Both the position numbers and the translations under genes were made by a program. From Lactobacillaceae bacterium AF64-9pH9TA (lineage in GTDB: Bacteria; Bacillota; Bacilli; Lactobacillales; Lactobacillaceae): a DNA stretch of 64,000 nucleotides. The stretch lies in assembly GCA_027681045.1 (NCBI GenBank), contig JAQDCK010000007.1, forward strand, positions 1-64,000. Direction: 5' to 3'. Every line of letters starts with the position of its first letter. Positions within the stretch are counted from its first letter, which is position 1. The notes under the pieces are model-generated. The model was given only the letters and a program-made list of their open reading frames with translations. It was not told the DNA's origin and did no database searches. Shown piece after piece: positions 1 through 8,396 of this stretch.

Positions 1-271
1 CTTTTTCTGATTCGTCAAATTTGCTTTTTCATTCGTTTTATGATTGGTGCACCCGGCAGAGTTGTGATTGATAATTTTCTGCTTATATTCCACTTTTTCG
101 TTTTTGGCTGAAGAATTCTCTTTTGCCAGAAAAGATAGTTCGATTTTTGCCTTTTTTGACTTTAAAATTCTGTAACAAGTTTTTTACTTTTTTCGTTTCG
201 CTTCTTAATTAATTTTGCCAGCGTTCTATGGTAAAGTTGTTTTAGTATATTTTCGAAAGGAGATCTCGCTT

Positions 272-1219
272 ATCAAACAATATGATCTTGCCGTGATTGG
301 CGCTGGACCAGTCGGCCTCTTCGCGGCCTACTTCGCCCGCCTGCATGGCTTAAAGACGGTTATCCTTGAATCCTTGAACGAAGCTGGCGGACAGCCGGAA
401 ATGCTCTACCCCTTCAAGAAGATCCTGGACATCCCTGTCTTCAATGAAATCACCGCGGCTGACTTAACCAAGCGCCTCTTAGCCAACTTAACCGACCAGG
501 ACCTGGTCACTGGCCACAAGGTCAGCCAGCTGGAGAAAACTGACGAATTTGTGATCGATGGCGAATACCAGGTCCGCAGCATTATCGTCGCAACTGGCAA
601 CGGAGCCTTTAAGGCAAAAAAGTTCCCCCTCAAGGCGACCACGGAAGCTGAAGACCACATCCACTACTTTTTCAAAAATCCTGACCTCTTTGCTGGCCAG
701 AAGATCGGCATCTTCGGCGGCGGAGACACGGCCTTAGACTGGGCCCAGGAACTTTCCCAAATCGCTGACGTCACCCTCGTTCACCGGCGCGACCAGTTCC
801 GGGGCATGGAAAGCAGCGTGGAAAACTTGAAGGCTGACCAAAAGGTGACCTTGAAGACCCCCTACCTGCCAAAGAGCATGCAGGTCGAAAAGGGCCAGCT
901 GGAAATTTCCTTGAAAAAGGTTGGCGGAGATGAAGTCACTCAAGAAACTTTTGACCAGATCCTGGTCGCCTACGGCTTCCGGGCCGACAACCGCTTTGTC
1001 AGCAAGTGGGGGGTTGACCTGGACCAGGGCTTGATCGCCGTTGACCGGTCCATGCAGACCAGCGTGCCTGGCATCTATGCCATTGGCGACTCCTGCGGCT
1101 ACCCGGGCCGGGTGCCAGTTATCGGGATTGGTTTTGGGGAAGCCCAGATCGCGGTCAACGCCATTATGCAAGACCTCTTCCCGGAAAAGAGCCTGACCAT
1201 CCACTCAACTAGTATCTAG
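272..1219 (+). CDS. ferredoxin--NADP(+) reductase / thioredoxin reductase-like flavoprotein
   Basis: Soluble FAD-dependent pyridine-nucleotide oxidoreductase of the TrxB2/FNR type, which passes electrons between NADPH and a small redox partner. The first GxGxxG (GAGPVG) lies about 10 residues in and binds FAD; the second (GGGDTALD) binds NADPH; a C-terminal GIYAIGD segment closes the FAD site. No CxxC pair is seen between them, which fits ferredoxin-NADP reductase rather than classical thioredoxin reductase. The start is a problem. A strong SD (AAAGGAG, 256-262) is followed nine bases later by ATC (272), which gives the family-typical N-terminus IKQYDLAVIG. The only canonical in-frame start upstream is TTG at 215, with no SD, and it would add 19 atypical residues. 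Function is a family inference; start is uncertain. Confidence 0.85.
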   Translation: MKQYDLAVIGAGPVGLFAAYFARLHGLKTVILESLNEAGGQPEMLYPFKKILDIPVFNEITAADLTKRLLANLTDQDLVTGHKVSQLEKTDEFVIDGEYQVRSIIVATGNGAFKAKKFPLKATTEAEDHIHYFFKNPDLFAGQKIGIFGGGDTALDWAQELSQIADVTLVHRRDQFRGMESSVENLKADQKVTLKTPYLPKSMQVEKGQLEISLKKVGGDEVTQETFDQILVAYGFRADNRFVSKWGVDLDQGLIAVDRSMQTSVPGIYAIGDSCGYPGRVPVIGIGFGEAQIAVNAIMQDLFPEKSLTIHSTSI

Positions 1220-1253
1220 CGGAAAAAAGAAGAATAAGAAATGAGGTTAACAC

Positions 1254-1913
1254 ATGCCACTGATTGACTTTATCCTGCACATCGATGACCACTTGGTGAC
1301 CATCGTCAACAACTTTGGGACAGGAACCTATTGGATCATTTTTGCCATCATCTTTATCGAAACCGGTCTGGTCATCTTCCCCTTCCTGCCAGGTGACTCC
1401 TTGATCTTCGCGGCCGCTGCCATGGCCGCCAACCCGAAATACGGTTTAAATGTCTGGCTGCTCTACATCGTTGCCGCCGCTGCCGCTATTATCGGTGACA
1501 GCATCAACTACGAAATCGGCAAGTGGTCAGTCACTTCCGGAGCCAAGCACAGCTGGTTCAACAAGCTGATCAATGAAAACAACCGGCTTGCAGCAGAGAA
1601 GTTCTTTGAAAGACATGGCTCCATCACCATCGTGATCGGCCGTTTCATCCCCTTCATCCGGACCTTCGTGCCTTTCATCTCCGGGGGCAGCAAGATGCAC
1701 TACCGGACTTTCGCCATCTACAACATCCTGGGCGGCCTGCTCTGGACGGCCCTCTTCACCGGCATCGGCTACTTCTTCGGCAACTTCCCAGTCGTCAAGG
1801 ACCACTTCTCCTTGATCGTGATCGGCATCATCCTGGTTTCAGTCGTGCCTATCCTGGTCGTGGCCTTGAAGAAAAAGCTCACCATGCGGCGCGAGCAGCA
1901 ATTCAATGATTAA
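1254..1913 (+). CDS. DedA family membrane protein
   Basis: Polytopic membrane protein of 219 residues, the usual DedA/SNARE-associated size. The family is linked to lipid flipping or proton-dependent transport and membrane homeostasis. The DedA signatures are visible: FLPGDSLIF near residue 45 and GRFIPFIRTFVPFISG near residue 130, followed by two hydrophobic helices and a basic tail. ATG is chosen because GAGG lies seven bases upstream. It follows the flavoprotein gene by 34 bases on the same strand and is probably co-transcribed with it; a terminator lies directly downstream. Substrate is unknown. Confidence 0.9.
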   Translation: MPLIDFILHIDDHLVTIVNNFGTGTYWIIFAIIFIETGLVIFPFLPGDSLIFAAAAMAANPKYGLNVWLLYIVAAAAAIIGDSINYEIGKWSVTSGAKHSWFNKLINENNRLAAEKFFERHGSITIVIGRFIPFIRTFVPFISGGSKMHYRTFAIYNILGGLLWTALFTGIGYFFGNFPVVKDHFSLIVIGIILVSVVPILVVALKKKLTMRREQQFND

Positions 1914-1921
1914 AACAATGC

Positions 1922-1954
1922 AAAAAATAAGGACCTGCCGGTCCTTATTTTTTT
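1922..1954. terminator. bidirectional intrinsic terminator
   Basis: Fourteen-base stem (AAAAAATAAGGACC pairing with GGTCCTTATTTTTT) around a four-base loop, with A and T tracts on either side. It can end transcription of the plus-strand dedA unit and of the convergent minus-strand unit starting at the YunD gene. Confidence 0.85.
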
Positions 1955-1984
1955 GGTCTAAATTCTGTTTAAGTACTTTCCGGT

Positions 1985-2590
1985 TTACTTTTTCAGCAAA
2001 AAGCTGGCCAGGTAGAGCTCGTAAATCGCTCCGCCAACCGCAAAGCAGGAGGCAAAGAAGCCTTCCGTCAGTACGTTGATAACCGGGTCAGTCGCCGGAT
2101 CAAAGAGCCAGTTGTCATTGCGGAAAAAGAAAGTATGAAAGACCCGGAAGAAACTGTCAAAGTCGGTTAAGGCAAAAGGCATGACCACAATTGGCAGCAG
2201 CATCAAGAGCAAGGCCTGGGTCTGGGTCAATTTAAGCGGCTTCTTGTAATTGCGGAAATAGCTGCTGAGAGCCAGGCAGAGCAGGAAAACCAGCTCGGCC
2301 AGAATAAAAAGATTTTTGACATCGGCAAAGTGCGCAGCCGCTGAAGCCGAAGTCGGCAGGTTGCTCATCTGCAGCTTGGTCTGCCCAGGCCAGACCAGGT
2401 AGAGCAAGAGCTGGTTATAGTTGCTCATGACCTGGACCACGGTCAAGTTAACCGTTTGGTAAGTCTTCTCCAGCAAGGTAAAAAGCAAAAGCAGGGGCCA
2501 GCTGACTACGATCGCGCCAACGACAGCGCTGGAAACCGCGAAAAAGAAATGGAAAAGGGGCTGGCCCAGTTTGCTTAGGAATTTTTTCAT
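1985..2590 (-). CDS. TIGR01906-family integral membrane protein
   Basis: 201-residue membrane protein with four to five hydrophobic segments, around residues 12-40, 90-112, 124-145 and 175-198. The overall pattern, including a long extracytoplasmic stretch between the first two helices and the LTDFDSFFRVFHTFFF motif near residue 140, matches the TIGR01906 (DUF1461) proteins of lactic acid bacteria. No biochemical function is known for that family. The start overlaps the stop of the HAD phosphatase gene by four bases (ATGA), so it is the last gene of a translationally coupled group. Confidence 0.8.
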   Translation of the reverse strand: MKKFLSKLGQPLFHFFFAVSSAVVGAIVVSWPLLLLFTLLEKTYQTVNLTVVQVMSNYNQLLLYLVWPGQTKLQMSNLPTSASAAAHFADVKNLFILAELVFLLCLALSSYFRNYKKPLKLTQTQALLLMLLPIVVMPFALTDFDSFFRVFHTFFFRNDNWLFDPATDPVINVLTEGFFASCFAVGGAIYELYLASFLLKK

Positions 2591-3357
2591 AGGCTAAATT
2601 CATCCAAATCATTCACTAAATAAGTAGGCGGAGTGAGACCGGCCAGGTCTGCCTTTTGCGTCACCCCGGTCAAGGTCAAGAGGGTGTCTACTCCGCTGTT
2701 GATTCCGGCCATAATGTCAGTTGGGTAATTATCACCGACAATCAAGGCCTCTTCCGCCTTGACCCCAGCCAAGTCCAAGGCCCGGTTGACAATAATGGCT
2801 TCCGGCTTGCCGATAAAAAGGGGCTTTTGCCCGGATGCGACTTCCAGGGCCGCGCAAATTGAACCGTTGCCTGGCCGCAACTCCTTGCCCACCGGCAGGT
2901 TCTGGTCGGAATTTGTGCCGATAAAGACCGCTCCCCGGTGAATGCAACGGGTGGCGACCATGAGCTTGTGGTAGGTCAAATCCGTGTCCATCCCCACGAT
3001 CACATAGTCGGGATTTTCCTCGTCATAATAGAATTCCGGCCGGTCAAGGATCTCATGCCAAAGGCCAATTTGGCCAATGATATAGACGCCGATTGGCCTT
3101 TTGTCCTCTTTTTCCAAAATATAGCTGGCCGTGGCTATGCTGGGCGTGTAGATCTTGGAAACGTCGGTCTTGACTCCGTGCCCGGCCAGTTTGTCAGCTA
3201 CCATCTGGGGTGTCCGGGTCGTGTTGTTGGTCAAAAATAAGTAATCAAGACCTGCCTCATCCAGGCGCTTGACAAAGCGGACGCCGGATTCAATGGTCTC
3301 CTTGCCCCGGTAAATGGTCCCGTCCAAATCAATCAAAAATAAGCGGTAATCTTTCAC
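2587..3357 (-). CDS. HAD-superfamily phosphatase, NagD/YutF type (TIGR01457)
   Basis: 256-residue haloacid-dehalogenase hydrolase. Motif I IDLDGTIYRG (nucleophile D10, acid D12), motif II FLTNNTTR near residue 41, and motif IV VGDNYPTDI near 207 are all intact, so it should be an active Mg-dependent phosphatase. The C2-type cap between motifs II and III and the overall length match the YutF/AraL/NagD group, which acts on small phosphorylated metabolites; the substrate cannot be told from sequence. It overlaps the genes on both sides by four bases, and the linkage with YutD matches the yut gene order of Bacillus. Confidence 0.88.
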   Translation of the reverse strand: MKDYRLFLIDLDGTIYRGKETIESGVRFVKRLDEAGLDYLFLTNNTTRTPQMVADKLAGHGVKTDVSKIYTPSIATASYILEKEDKRPIGVYIIGQIGLWHEILDRPEFYYDEENPDYVIVGMDTDLTYHKLMVATRCIHRGAVFIGTNSDQNLPVGKELRPGNGSICAALEVASGQKPLFIGKPEAIIVNRALDLAGVKAEEALIVGDNYPTDIMAGINSGVDTLLTLTGVTQKADLAGLTPPTYLVNDLDEFSL

Positions 3358-3920
3358 GACTTCTTCTTTCTAATCACAAAGGTCTGGTGGCGTTTCTTCT
3401 TGCGGCTTTCAGCATAGCTGCCCTTCTTGGGCCGGCCATCCTTGACCTTTCTTTCGGTAAAAGCTGCCTTGTTCTTCGGCCGCTTTCTGGCTGGCCGCCG
3501 GCGCTGGGTCGGCCGAGGCTTGCGGCTTGGCTGGAGGGATTCCAGGATAAAATAAGGCGCTCCAGGGTTGCAGTATTCAGTCAAGTAGTCAACAATCGTC
3601 GACTTTTTCCGGTCAATGGAAGTCTTGACATAATCATTGTAAAAGCCCCTTAGGCGGAGGTGGTCGCTTGAAACATCCCCGACCAGGTAATCATACTGGT
3701 CCAGGTATGGATCGTATTTTTGCTTCAAGACTTCCCGGTCTAAAGCATCCCGCTGGTTGACCAAAAGGCGGTATTCCCGCTGGTTGATCACGACCTTTTC
3801 ACCGGTAACTACAACTTCTGCCAGGGGATGGAGGGACTTAGTTTCCGCTGCCTCTGCTTTTTGCTCTTTCTTGCCCTTAGCTTTTTTCGGCTCTTTCTGC
3901 TCTTTGCTCAATAAATTCAC
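3354..3920 (-). CDS. yutD: YutD family protein (DUF1027) with long basic tail
   Basis: 188-residue protein. The central part, roughly residues 40-125, carries the YutD signatures FYNDYV, VDYLTEYCNPGAPYFIL and VGDVSS. The family role is unknown. The N-terminus is rich in Lys/Glu, and the last 60 residues are extremely Arg/Lys-rich (PTQRRRPARKRPKNK and a KKKS end), which suggests RNA or ribosome contact; that is inference. The GTG start at 3920 lies inside the 3' end of the upstream 5'-nucleotidase gene (44-base overlap); an in-frame TTG nine bases further in is an alternative. Downstream overlap with the HAD gene is four bases. Confidence 0.82.
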   Translation of the reverse strand: MNLLSKEQKEPKKAKGKKEQKAEAAETKSLHPLAEVVVTGEKVVINQREYRLLVNQRDALDREVLKQKYDPYLDQYDYLVGDVSSDHLRLRGFYNDYVKTSIDRKKSTIVDYLTEYCNPGAPYFILESLQPSRKPRPTQRRRPARKRPKNKAAFTERKVKDGRPKKGSYAESRKKKRHQTFVIRKKKS

Positions 3921-5289
3921 CTTCTTTTTTTACAGGATACTTGCAGCCTAAGTAGTCGCCCACGACTTCCCTTAAAAACTGCGGGAAGAGGAATTCATTT
4001 TCACCGACAATGGCTAAAGTCGGGAAAAACGGGATCAAGACATAGTGGTCCAAAACCGCGATCTGGTATTCTTCCGCCGGGTCCAGCAACTGGCCGTTGA
4101 CAAAAACGTTCCTGGTCATTCGGTCATACTTGATCCCCTTGTAGTAGACCTGGCCAAAAATCTTCCCTCTGAAGCTCATCCCCACCAGAGGATAATGTTC
4201 CAAAAAGTGCCGGTTCTTTTCAACTTCCATGACCAGCCGCCACAAGTCCCGGCCTAAAAGAGTGGTCCGGACGACATGCATCGGGTGCGGCAGGGCATGC
4301 TGGAGGTCAAACTGGTTGATGGGGCCGCTCTTGAACGGGGTCAAAAAGAGGCCGGTGCTCAGCATGGCCAGGTCGGTACCGGCAAAGTCAGCGATTGCTT
4401 CCAGGGAGACGTCGACCGCGGCCAGCTTGTCATCCTTGAACTTCTCTGGCAAGTACGCCACCTGCCGGTCCTGCAGAATCTTTTGCCCTTCATCATACAA
4501 GGCGGCAATTTCTGCTTCATCGCCAGCCTGGCTTGGCAAATCAGCTACCGGCACGGTAGTTGGTTTAATGGAAACTATCTTGTGGTCATCACCAATTTCC
4601 AGGCTGATGTCGCCCACATAATTGCCCCACTTGCCCGTCTGGGTGATCCAGGTGTGGCCTTCCTTGACCCCTTTCTCCAAAAGAGTGTGGCTGTGCCCGC
4701 CTACGATCAGGTCGATTTCCGGGTAGTGCTTGGCCAGCCACTGGTCCATTCTAAGGCCCACGTGGGTCAGCAAAATCAAGCAGTCATACTGGCCGGCAAT
4801 TTCCGGCAGGACCCGGTCCATGGTCTCGCCCAGCATCTTGATCTGCCAGTGGTTGGGCCCGTATGTCATGGGATAAGCGGCCGTCAGACCCACTAGCGCC
4901 AGCCGGGTGCCCTTTTTGGTCTTGATAATCTTGTAGTCATTGGCCCAAGCCGGCCAGCTTTCATCTTCTTCTCTCAAGTTTGACAAGAGGACCGGAAAGT
5001 TGGCCTGGTCAAAAAGCCGCTCCAAAACGGCATGCGGGTTGGAAATCCCTTCATTGTTGCCGATCGTGATAGCGTCGTAGTGAAAGTCGTTCATCAAGCG
5101 GATGTTGGCCTGGCCTTCCGTGGCATCGGACAAGGGATGGGACCGGTCCATGAAGTCGCCGGCGTCAAAAGTCAAAACCTGGTCGGCCGCTGCGCTTTCT
5201 TGCACCTGCTTCAAATAGCGCCTAATTTTTGGAAAATGCTCAAAGTGTGAGTGCAAGTCATTGGTATGCAGAATCCGCAAAGTTTCCAT
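3877..5289 (-). CDS. bifunctional metallophosphatase/5'-nucleotidase (YunD type)
   Basis: 470-residue two-domain enzyme. The N-terminal calcineurin-like metallophosphoesterase domain has the metal motifs HTNDLHSH (residues 8-15), GDFMD near 44, GNNEG near 77 and GGHSHT near 198; the C-terminal 5'-nucleotidase substrate domain covers roughly residues 290-450. There is no signal peptide or LPxTG anchor, so it is the cytoplasmic YunD form rather than the surface UshA-like one. Expected to hydrolyse nucleotides or related phosphoesters. First large gene of a minus-strand operon continuing into yutD, the HAD phosphatase and the membrane protein. Confidence 0.88.
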   Translation of the reverse strand: METLRILHTNDLHSHFEHFPKIRRYLKQVQESAAADQVLTFDAGDFMDRSHPLSDATEGQANIRLMNDFHYDAITIGNNEGISNPHAVLERLFDQANFPVLLSNLREEDESWPAWANDYKIIKTKKGTRLALVGLTAAYPMTYGPNHWQIKMLGETMDRVLPEIAGQYDCLILLTHVGLRMDQWLAKHYPEIDLIVGGHSHTLLEKGVKEGHTWITQTGKWGNYVGDISLEIGDDHKIVSIKPTTVPVADLPSQAGDEAEIAALYDEGQKILQDRQVAYLPEKFKDDKLAAVDVSLEAIADFAGTDLAMLSTGLFLTPFKSGPINQFDLQHALPHPMHVVRTTLLGRDLWRLVMEVEKNRHFLEHYPLVGMSFRGKIFGQVYYKGIKYDRMTRNVFVNGQLLDPAEEYQIAVLDHYVLIPFFPTLAIVGENEFLFPQFLREVVGDYLGCKYPVKKEGEFIEQRAERAEKS

Positions 5290-5299
5290 TGTCTTCCTC

Positions 5300-5632
5300 C
5301 TAGCCGATCTTGTTGGCTTTCAAAACCATTTCATAAGCATCCCTGACCGGGCCTTTTGGCTTGTCCCATTCCACCCATTGCGGGTTCTCCCAGTCTTCTT
5401 CATTCATCAAAGTATGCAGCTGGTAGGCCTTGTTAATGTATTGCTCGTAGGTTTCCAGTGCCTTGGTGCGTGGGATGTTGATGACCAGAATCCGCACGCT
5501 CTTGATTAAGCCGTTGTTGACTGCCAGTTCCGCGAAACCGTTTTGGTCAATGTTGGAAATTTCATAGTACTGGCTGCCGTCGTTCCTGGTGATCTCTTCG
5601 ATCAAGTCGAATTGCTCGTATAAGTGATCCAT
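5300..5632 (-). CDS. conserved hypothetical protein, 110 residues
   Basis: Small acidic soluble protein that I do not recognise. It has no signal peptide, membrane segment or cysteine motif. The core mixes beta-prone stretches (QYYEISNID, KSVRILVINI) with a C-terminal helical part; it is rich in aromatic and acidic residues, with DWENPQWVEWDKP near residue 80. ATG start at 5632. It precedes the YunD-type nucleotidase gene by ten bases and is very probably co-transcribed with it, and codon use is like its neighbours, so the gene looks real and native. Confidence 0.72.
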   Translation of the reverse strand: MDHLYEQFDLIEEITRNDGSQYYEISNIDQNGFAELAVNNGLIKSVRILVINIPRTKALETYEQYINKAYQLHTLMNEEDWENPQWVEWDKPKGPVRDAYEMVLKANKIG

Positions 5633-5700
5633 TTGTGCCCCCCATTATCTTATAAAAAGATTGTAACACAAAGTTCAGCCGCCTTTGCCCGGGCGAAACT

Positions 5701-5730
5701 AAAAGAGCCCGCCGCTTGGCAGGCTCTTTA
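5701..5730 (-). terminator. terminator downstream of ccpA
   Basis: Inverted repeat reading AAAGAGCCTGCC on the minus strand, a short AAGC loop, then GGCGGGCTCTTTT. It sits nine bases beyond the ccpA stop and before the 110-residue gene downstream. Confidence 0.75.
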
Positions 5731-5738
5731 GAAAAATC

Positions 5739-6740
5739 TTACTTGTTCAAGGTACTTTGCTTCTTGATCAATTCGTATGGCAAAACGATGTGCTTGTCTT
5801 CCAGGCCTTCATCGTTCATCAGCTTGGTCAGCATTCTCATAGCTACGGCCCCCAAGTCGTAGAGCGGCTGCTTGATCGTGGTCAAGGCTGGCCGGACAAC
5901 TGAGGCGATTTGGGTCGCGCTGGCCGTAACGATTTCGAAGTCTTCCGGCACCTTAGCCCCGCGGTCCAGAGTGGAGTTGAGGAGGCCAACTGAGGAAACG
6001 TCCTTGGTGACGATGGCCCCGTTGATCCCCTTCTTGGCCAGTTCCGGGTAAAGGTTGTAGCCGTCGGAGTAGTCCTTGATGTTGTCAAAAATCTCGCAGC
6101 CTTCCAGTTCATTGTCAGCCACGAACTTCTCAAAGGCCGGGATCCGGTGGTCCCGGTTGATTGGCGCTTCCTTGTCACCCACAACCAAGGCCAGCTTCTT
6201 CTTACCATCGTTTAAAAGCAGGTTCAAAGCTTCCGTGTCGGCTTTCTTGTAGTCGATGTTGACTGACGGGAATTCCAGGTTGTCGGAAACAGTCCCGGCC
6301 AAAACTACTGGCGTGTCGGTCCGCTTGAAGGCTTCCGCTGCTTCTTCAGACAGCTTGTTAGACATGTAAATAACCCCGTCAACCTGCTTGTTGAGCAAGC
6401 CTTGAATGACGGCGTCTTCCTTCATCAAGCGGTTTTCCACGCTGGAGATGATGATATTGTACTTGTACAAAACAGCAATGTCGTCGATCCCCTTTGACAA
6501 TTCGGCAAAGTACAAGTTGGTCAGGTCCGGCACGATCAAGCCGACCGTTGTGGTCCGCTTTGAGGCCAGACCCTGCGCTACCGCGTTTGGTTGGTAGTGC
6601 AGACGCTTGATAACTTCCATGACCCGGTCACGGGTTTCCTTGCGGACATTGTTGTTGCCGTTGACTACCCGGGAAACCGTGGCCATGGAAACCTTGGCTT
6701 CCCGAGCAACATCGTAAATGGTTACATCTTGCTTATGCAT
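5739..6740 (-). CDS. ccpA: catabolite control protein A
   Basis: 333-residue LacI/GalR-family master regulator of carbon catabolite control. With HPr-Ser46-P as corepressor it binds cre sites to repress or activate sugar and central metabolism genes. The N-terminal helix-turn-helix (TIYDVAREAKVSMATVSRVVNG region, residues 8-28) with the LacI hinge (PNAVAQGLASKRT) is followed by the periplasmic-binding-like effector core. Divergent from pepQ, the arrangement known in lactobacilli. Its own -35 box overlaps a near-perfect cre site (6805-6818), so negative autoregulation is likely. Confidence 0.96.
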   Translation of the reverse strand: MHKQDVTIYDVAREAKVSMATVSRVVNGNNNVRKETRDRVMEVIKRLHYQPNAVAQGLASKRTTTVGLIVPDLTNLYFAELSKGIDDIAVLYKYNIIISSVENRLMKEDAVIQGLLNKQVDGVIYMSNKLSEEAAEAFKRTDTPVVLAGTVSDNLEFPSVNIDYKKADTEALNLLLNDGKKKLALVVGDKEAPINRDHRIPAFEKFVADNELEGCEIFDNIKDYSDGYNLYPELAKKGINGAIVTKDVSSVGLLNSTLDRGAKVPEDFEIVTASATQIASVVRPALTTIKQPLYDLGAVAMRMLTKLMNDEGLEDKHIVLPYELIKKQSTLNK

Positions 6741-6780
6741 AATAACAGACCTACCTATCTAAATACTAATTACTGATTTA

Positions 6781-6809
6781 ATGATACCATGAGAACACTT
6801 TTGGTGCAA
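6781..6809 (-). promoter_or_regulatory. ccpA promoter
   Basis: Minus-strand -35 TTGCAC (6809-6804), 17-base spacer ending in TGG, -10 TATCAT (6786-6781), about 40 bases upstream of the ccpA start. The -35 lies inside the cre site. Confidence 0.7.
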
Positions 6810-6818
6810 TCGCTTACA
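6805..6818. promoter_or_regulatory. cre site (CcpA operator)
   Basis: TGCAATCGCTTACA matches the consensus TGNAANCGNWNNCA at every defined position. It lies over the -35 of ccpA and about 36 bases upstream of the pepQ -10, so CcpA should repress itself and may act on pepQ from an upstream position. Confidence 0.85.
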
Positions 6819-6850
6819 GCTATTTTTTCAGATTTTTTCAGTTTTTTTAG

Positions 6851-6859
6851 TGCTATACT
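6851..6859 (+). promoter_or_regulatory. pepQ extended -10 promoter
   Basis: TG-C-TATACT (6851-6859) is an extended -10 element; no good -35 is visible at the expected distance. It is 33 bases upstream of the pepQ ATG. Confidence 0.6.
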
Positions 6860-6892
6860 GTGATTAATTTCATTAGTAAGGAGAATTTTGCC

Positions 6893-7999
6893 ATGAATTT
6901 AGACAAATTACAAAACTGGCTGCAGGAAAACGGGATGGACGTGGCCTACGTTTCTAGCCCGACTACCATCAACTATTTCACGGGTTTCATTACTGATCCT
7001 GAAGAAAGAATCTTTAAGCTTTTCGCCTTCAAGGACGCTGAACCCTTCCTCTTCTGCCCGGCCTTGAACTATGAAGAAGCCAAGGCATCAGCTTGGGACG
7101 GAGACGTGATCGGCTACCTGGACAGCGAAGACCCATGGAGCAAGATCGCTGAAGAAATCAAGAAGCGGACCAAGGACTACCAAAACTGGGCTATCGAAAA
7201 GAACGGCTTGACGGTCGCCCACTACCAGGCCCTGCACGCTCAATTTCCAGACTCCGACTTCTCCAAGGACCTGTCTGACTTTATCGCCCACATCCGCCTC
7301 TTCAAGACGGAAAGCGAACTGGTTAAGCTGCGCAAGGCCGGGGAAGAAGCTGACTTTGCCTTCCAGATCGGTTTTGAAGCTCTCAGAAACGGGGTTACTG
7401 AACGGGCAGTGGTCAGCCAGATTGAATACCAATTGAAGCTGCAAAAGGGCGTGATGCAGACTAGCTTTGACACCATCGTCCAGGCCGGTCCAAATGCCGC
7501 TAACCCGCACCAAGGCCCAAGCATGAACACGGTTAAGCCAAACGAACTGGTGCTTTTTGACTTAGGGACCATGCACGAAGGCTACGCTTCTGACTCCAGC
7601 CGGACGGTCGCTTACGGGGAACCAACTGACAAGATGCGGGAAATCTACGAAGTCAACCGGACTGCCCAGCAAGCAGCCATCGACGCGGCCAAGCCAGGCA
7701 TGACGGCCAGCGAACTTGATGGGGTAGCCCGCAAGATCATCACTGACGCTGGCTATGGTGAATACTTCATCCACCGCCTGGGCCACGGGATCGGGATGGA
7801 AGTCCACGAATTCCCATCCATCGCTAACGGCAACGACGTCGTTTTGGAAGAAGGCATGTGCTTCTCCATTGAACCAGGGATCTACATCCCAGGCTTTGCC
7901 GGGGTCCGAATCGAAGACTGCGGGGTTCTCACCAAGGAAGGCTTCAAGCCATTCACCCACACCAGCAAGGAATTGAAGGTTCTGCCAGTTAAGGAATAA
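6893..7999 (+). CDS. pepQ: Xaa-Pro dipeptidase (prolidase)
   Basis: 368-residue cytoplasmic metallopeptidase of family M24B that cleaves X-Pro dipeptides, important for casein-derived peptide use. After a creatinase-like N-terminal domain, the pita-bread catalytic domain has all five metal ligands: D223 (FDLG), D234 (SDSS), H298 (HRLGHGIG), E327 (SIEPG) and E341 (RIED). The start is the ATG at 6893, with TAAGGAG nine bases upstream; an in-frame GTG at 6860 lies on the promoter and is rejected. Divergent from ccpA with a shared cre site; single-gene unit closed by a terminator. Confidence 0.97.
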   Translation: MNLDKLQNWLQENGMDVAYVSSPTTINYFTGFITDPEERIFKLFAFKDAEPFLFCPALNYEEAKASAWDGDVIGYLDSEDPWSKIAEEIKKRTKDYQNWAIEKNGLTVAHYQALHAQFPDSDFSKDLSDFIAHIRLFKTESELVKLRKAGEEADFAFQIGFEALRNGVTERAVVSQIEYQLKLQKGVMQTSFDTIVQAGPNAANPHQGPSMNTVKPNELVLFDLGTMHEGYASDSSRTVAYGEPTDKMREIYEVNRTAQQAAIDAAKPGMTASELDGVARKIITDAGYGEYFIHRLGHGIGMEVHEFPSIANGNDVVLEEGMCFSIEPGIYIPGFAGVRIEDCGVLTKEGFKPFTHTSKELKVLPVKE

Positions 8000-8011
8000 A
8001 ACTGAAAACAG

Positions 8012-8053
8012 AAAAAGGCTCCTAGAAGTATCTCTCTTCTAGAAGCCTTTTTT
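8012..8053. terminator. terminator between pepQ and convergent small gene
   Basis: Imperfect inverted repeat AAAAAGGCTCCTAGAAG ... CTTCTAGAAGCCTTTTT flanked by A and T tracts; usable in both directions. Confidence 0.8.
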
Positions 8054-8062
8054 CGTATACAA

Positions 8063-8308
8063 TTATGCCTTGCGCAGGTCATGAATCAAGTAGTAGACGC
8101 CAATTAAAGTCAACAGCAAGAAGACATTCAGAACATCATGATAGCCTTCCTTCATGACAAAAATGGCAAAAAACGAGGCCGGTACGATGGTCAAAATTAT
8201 CCCCCGGTATTTTCTCAGCTTCAAAACAAAAGGATTATCTGATTTTCTGAAGGAAAAATACGTTACCATTAAGTAAATCAGAAAAAGGACCATGTTTGTT
8301 TTCGTCAT
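8063..8308 (-). CDS. small membrane protein, unknown
   Basis: 81-residue protein with probable membrane segments near the N-terminus (MVLFLIYLMVTYF), the middle (IILTIVPASFFAIFV) and the C-terminus (VLNVFLLLTLIGVYYLI). I do not recognise a family. ATG at 8308 is preferred because GAGG lies nine bases upstream; an upstream TTG at 8323 in the same frame has no SD. Monocistronic, convergent with pepQ. Low-GC composition compared with its neighbours. Confidence 0.65.
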   Translation of the reverse strand: MTKTNMVLFLIYLMVTYFSFRKSDNPFVLKLRKYRGIILTIVPASFFAIFVMKEGYHDVLNVFLLLTLIGVYYLIHDLRKA

Positions 8309-8396
8309 GTGCTTTATCCTCAACTAGTAAAAAACGCGAAACCCGAAAGCATCGAGTTCCACTTTTCTGCTTATTCAAAATCTATCGTAAAAAAAT

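Noticed and set aside
1..214. Upstream promoter or RNA gene at the left edge
   Set aside because: AT-rich with a TTGACT-like hexamer near 157 but no well-spaced -10; nothing supportable.
4276..4896. 206-codon open frame opposite the YunD gene
   Set aside because: Antisense shadow of a well-supported gene; no ribosome-binding site and no domain pattern.
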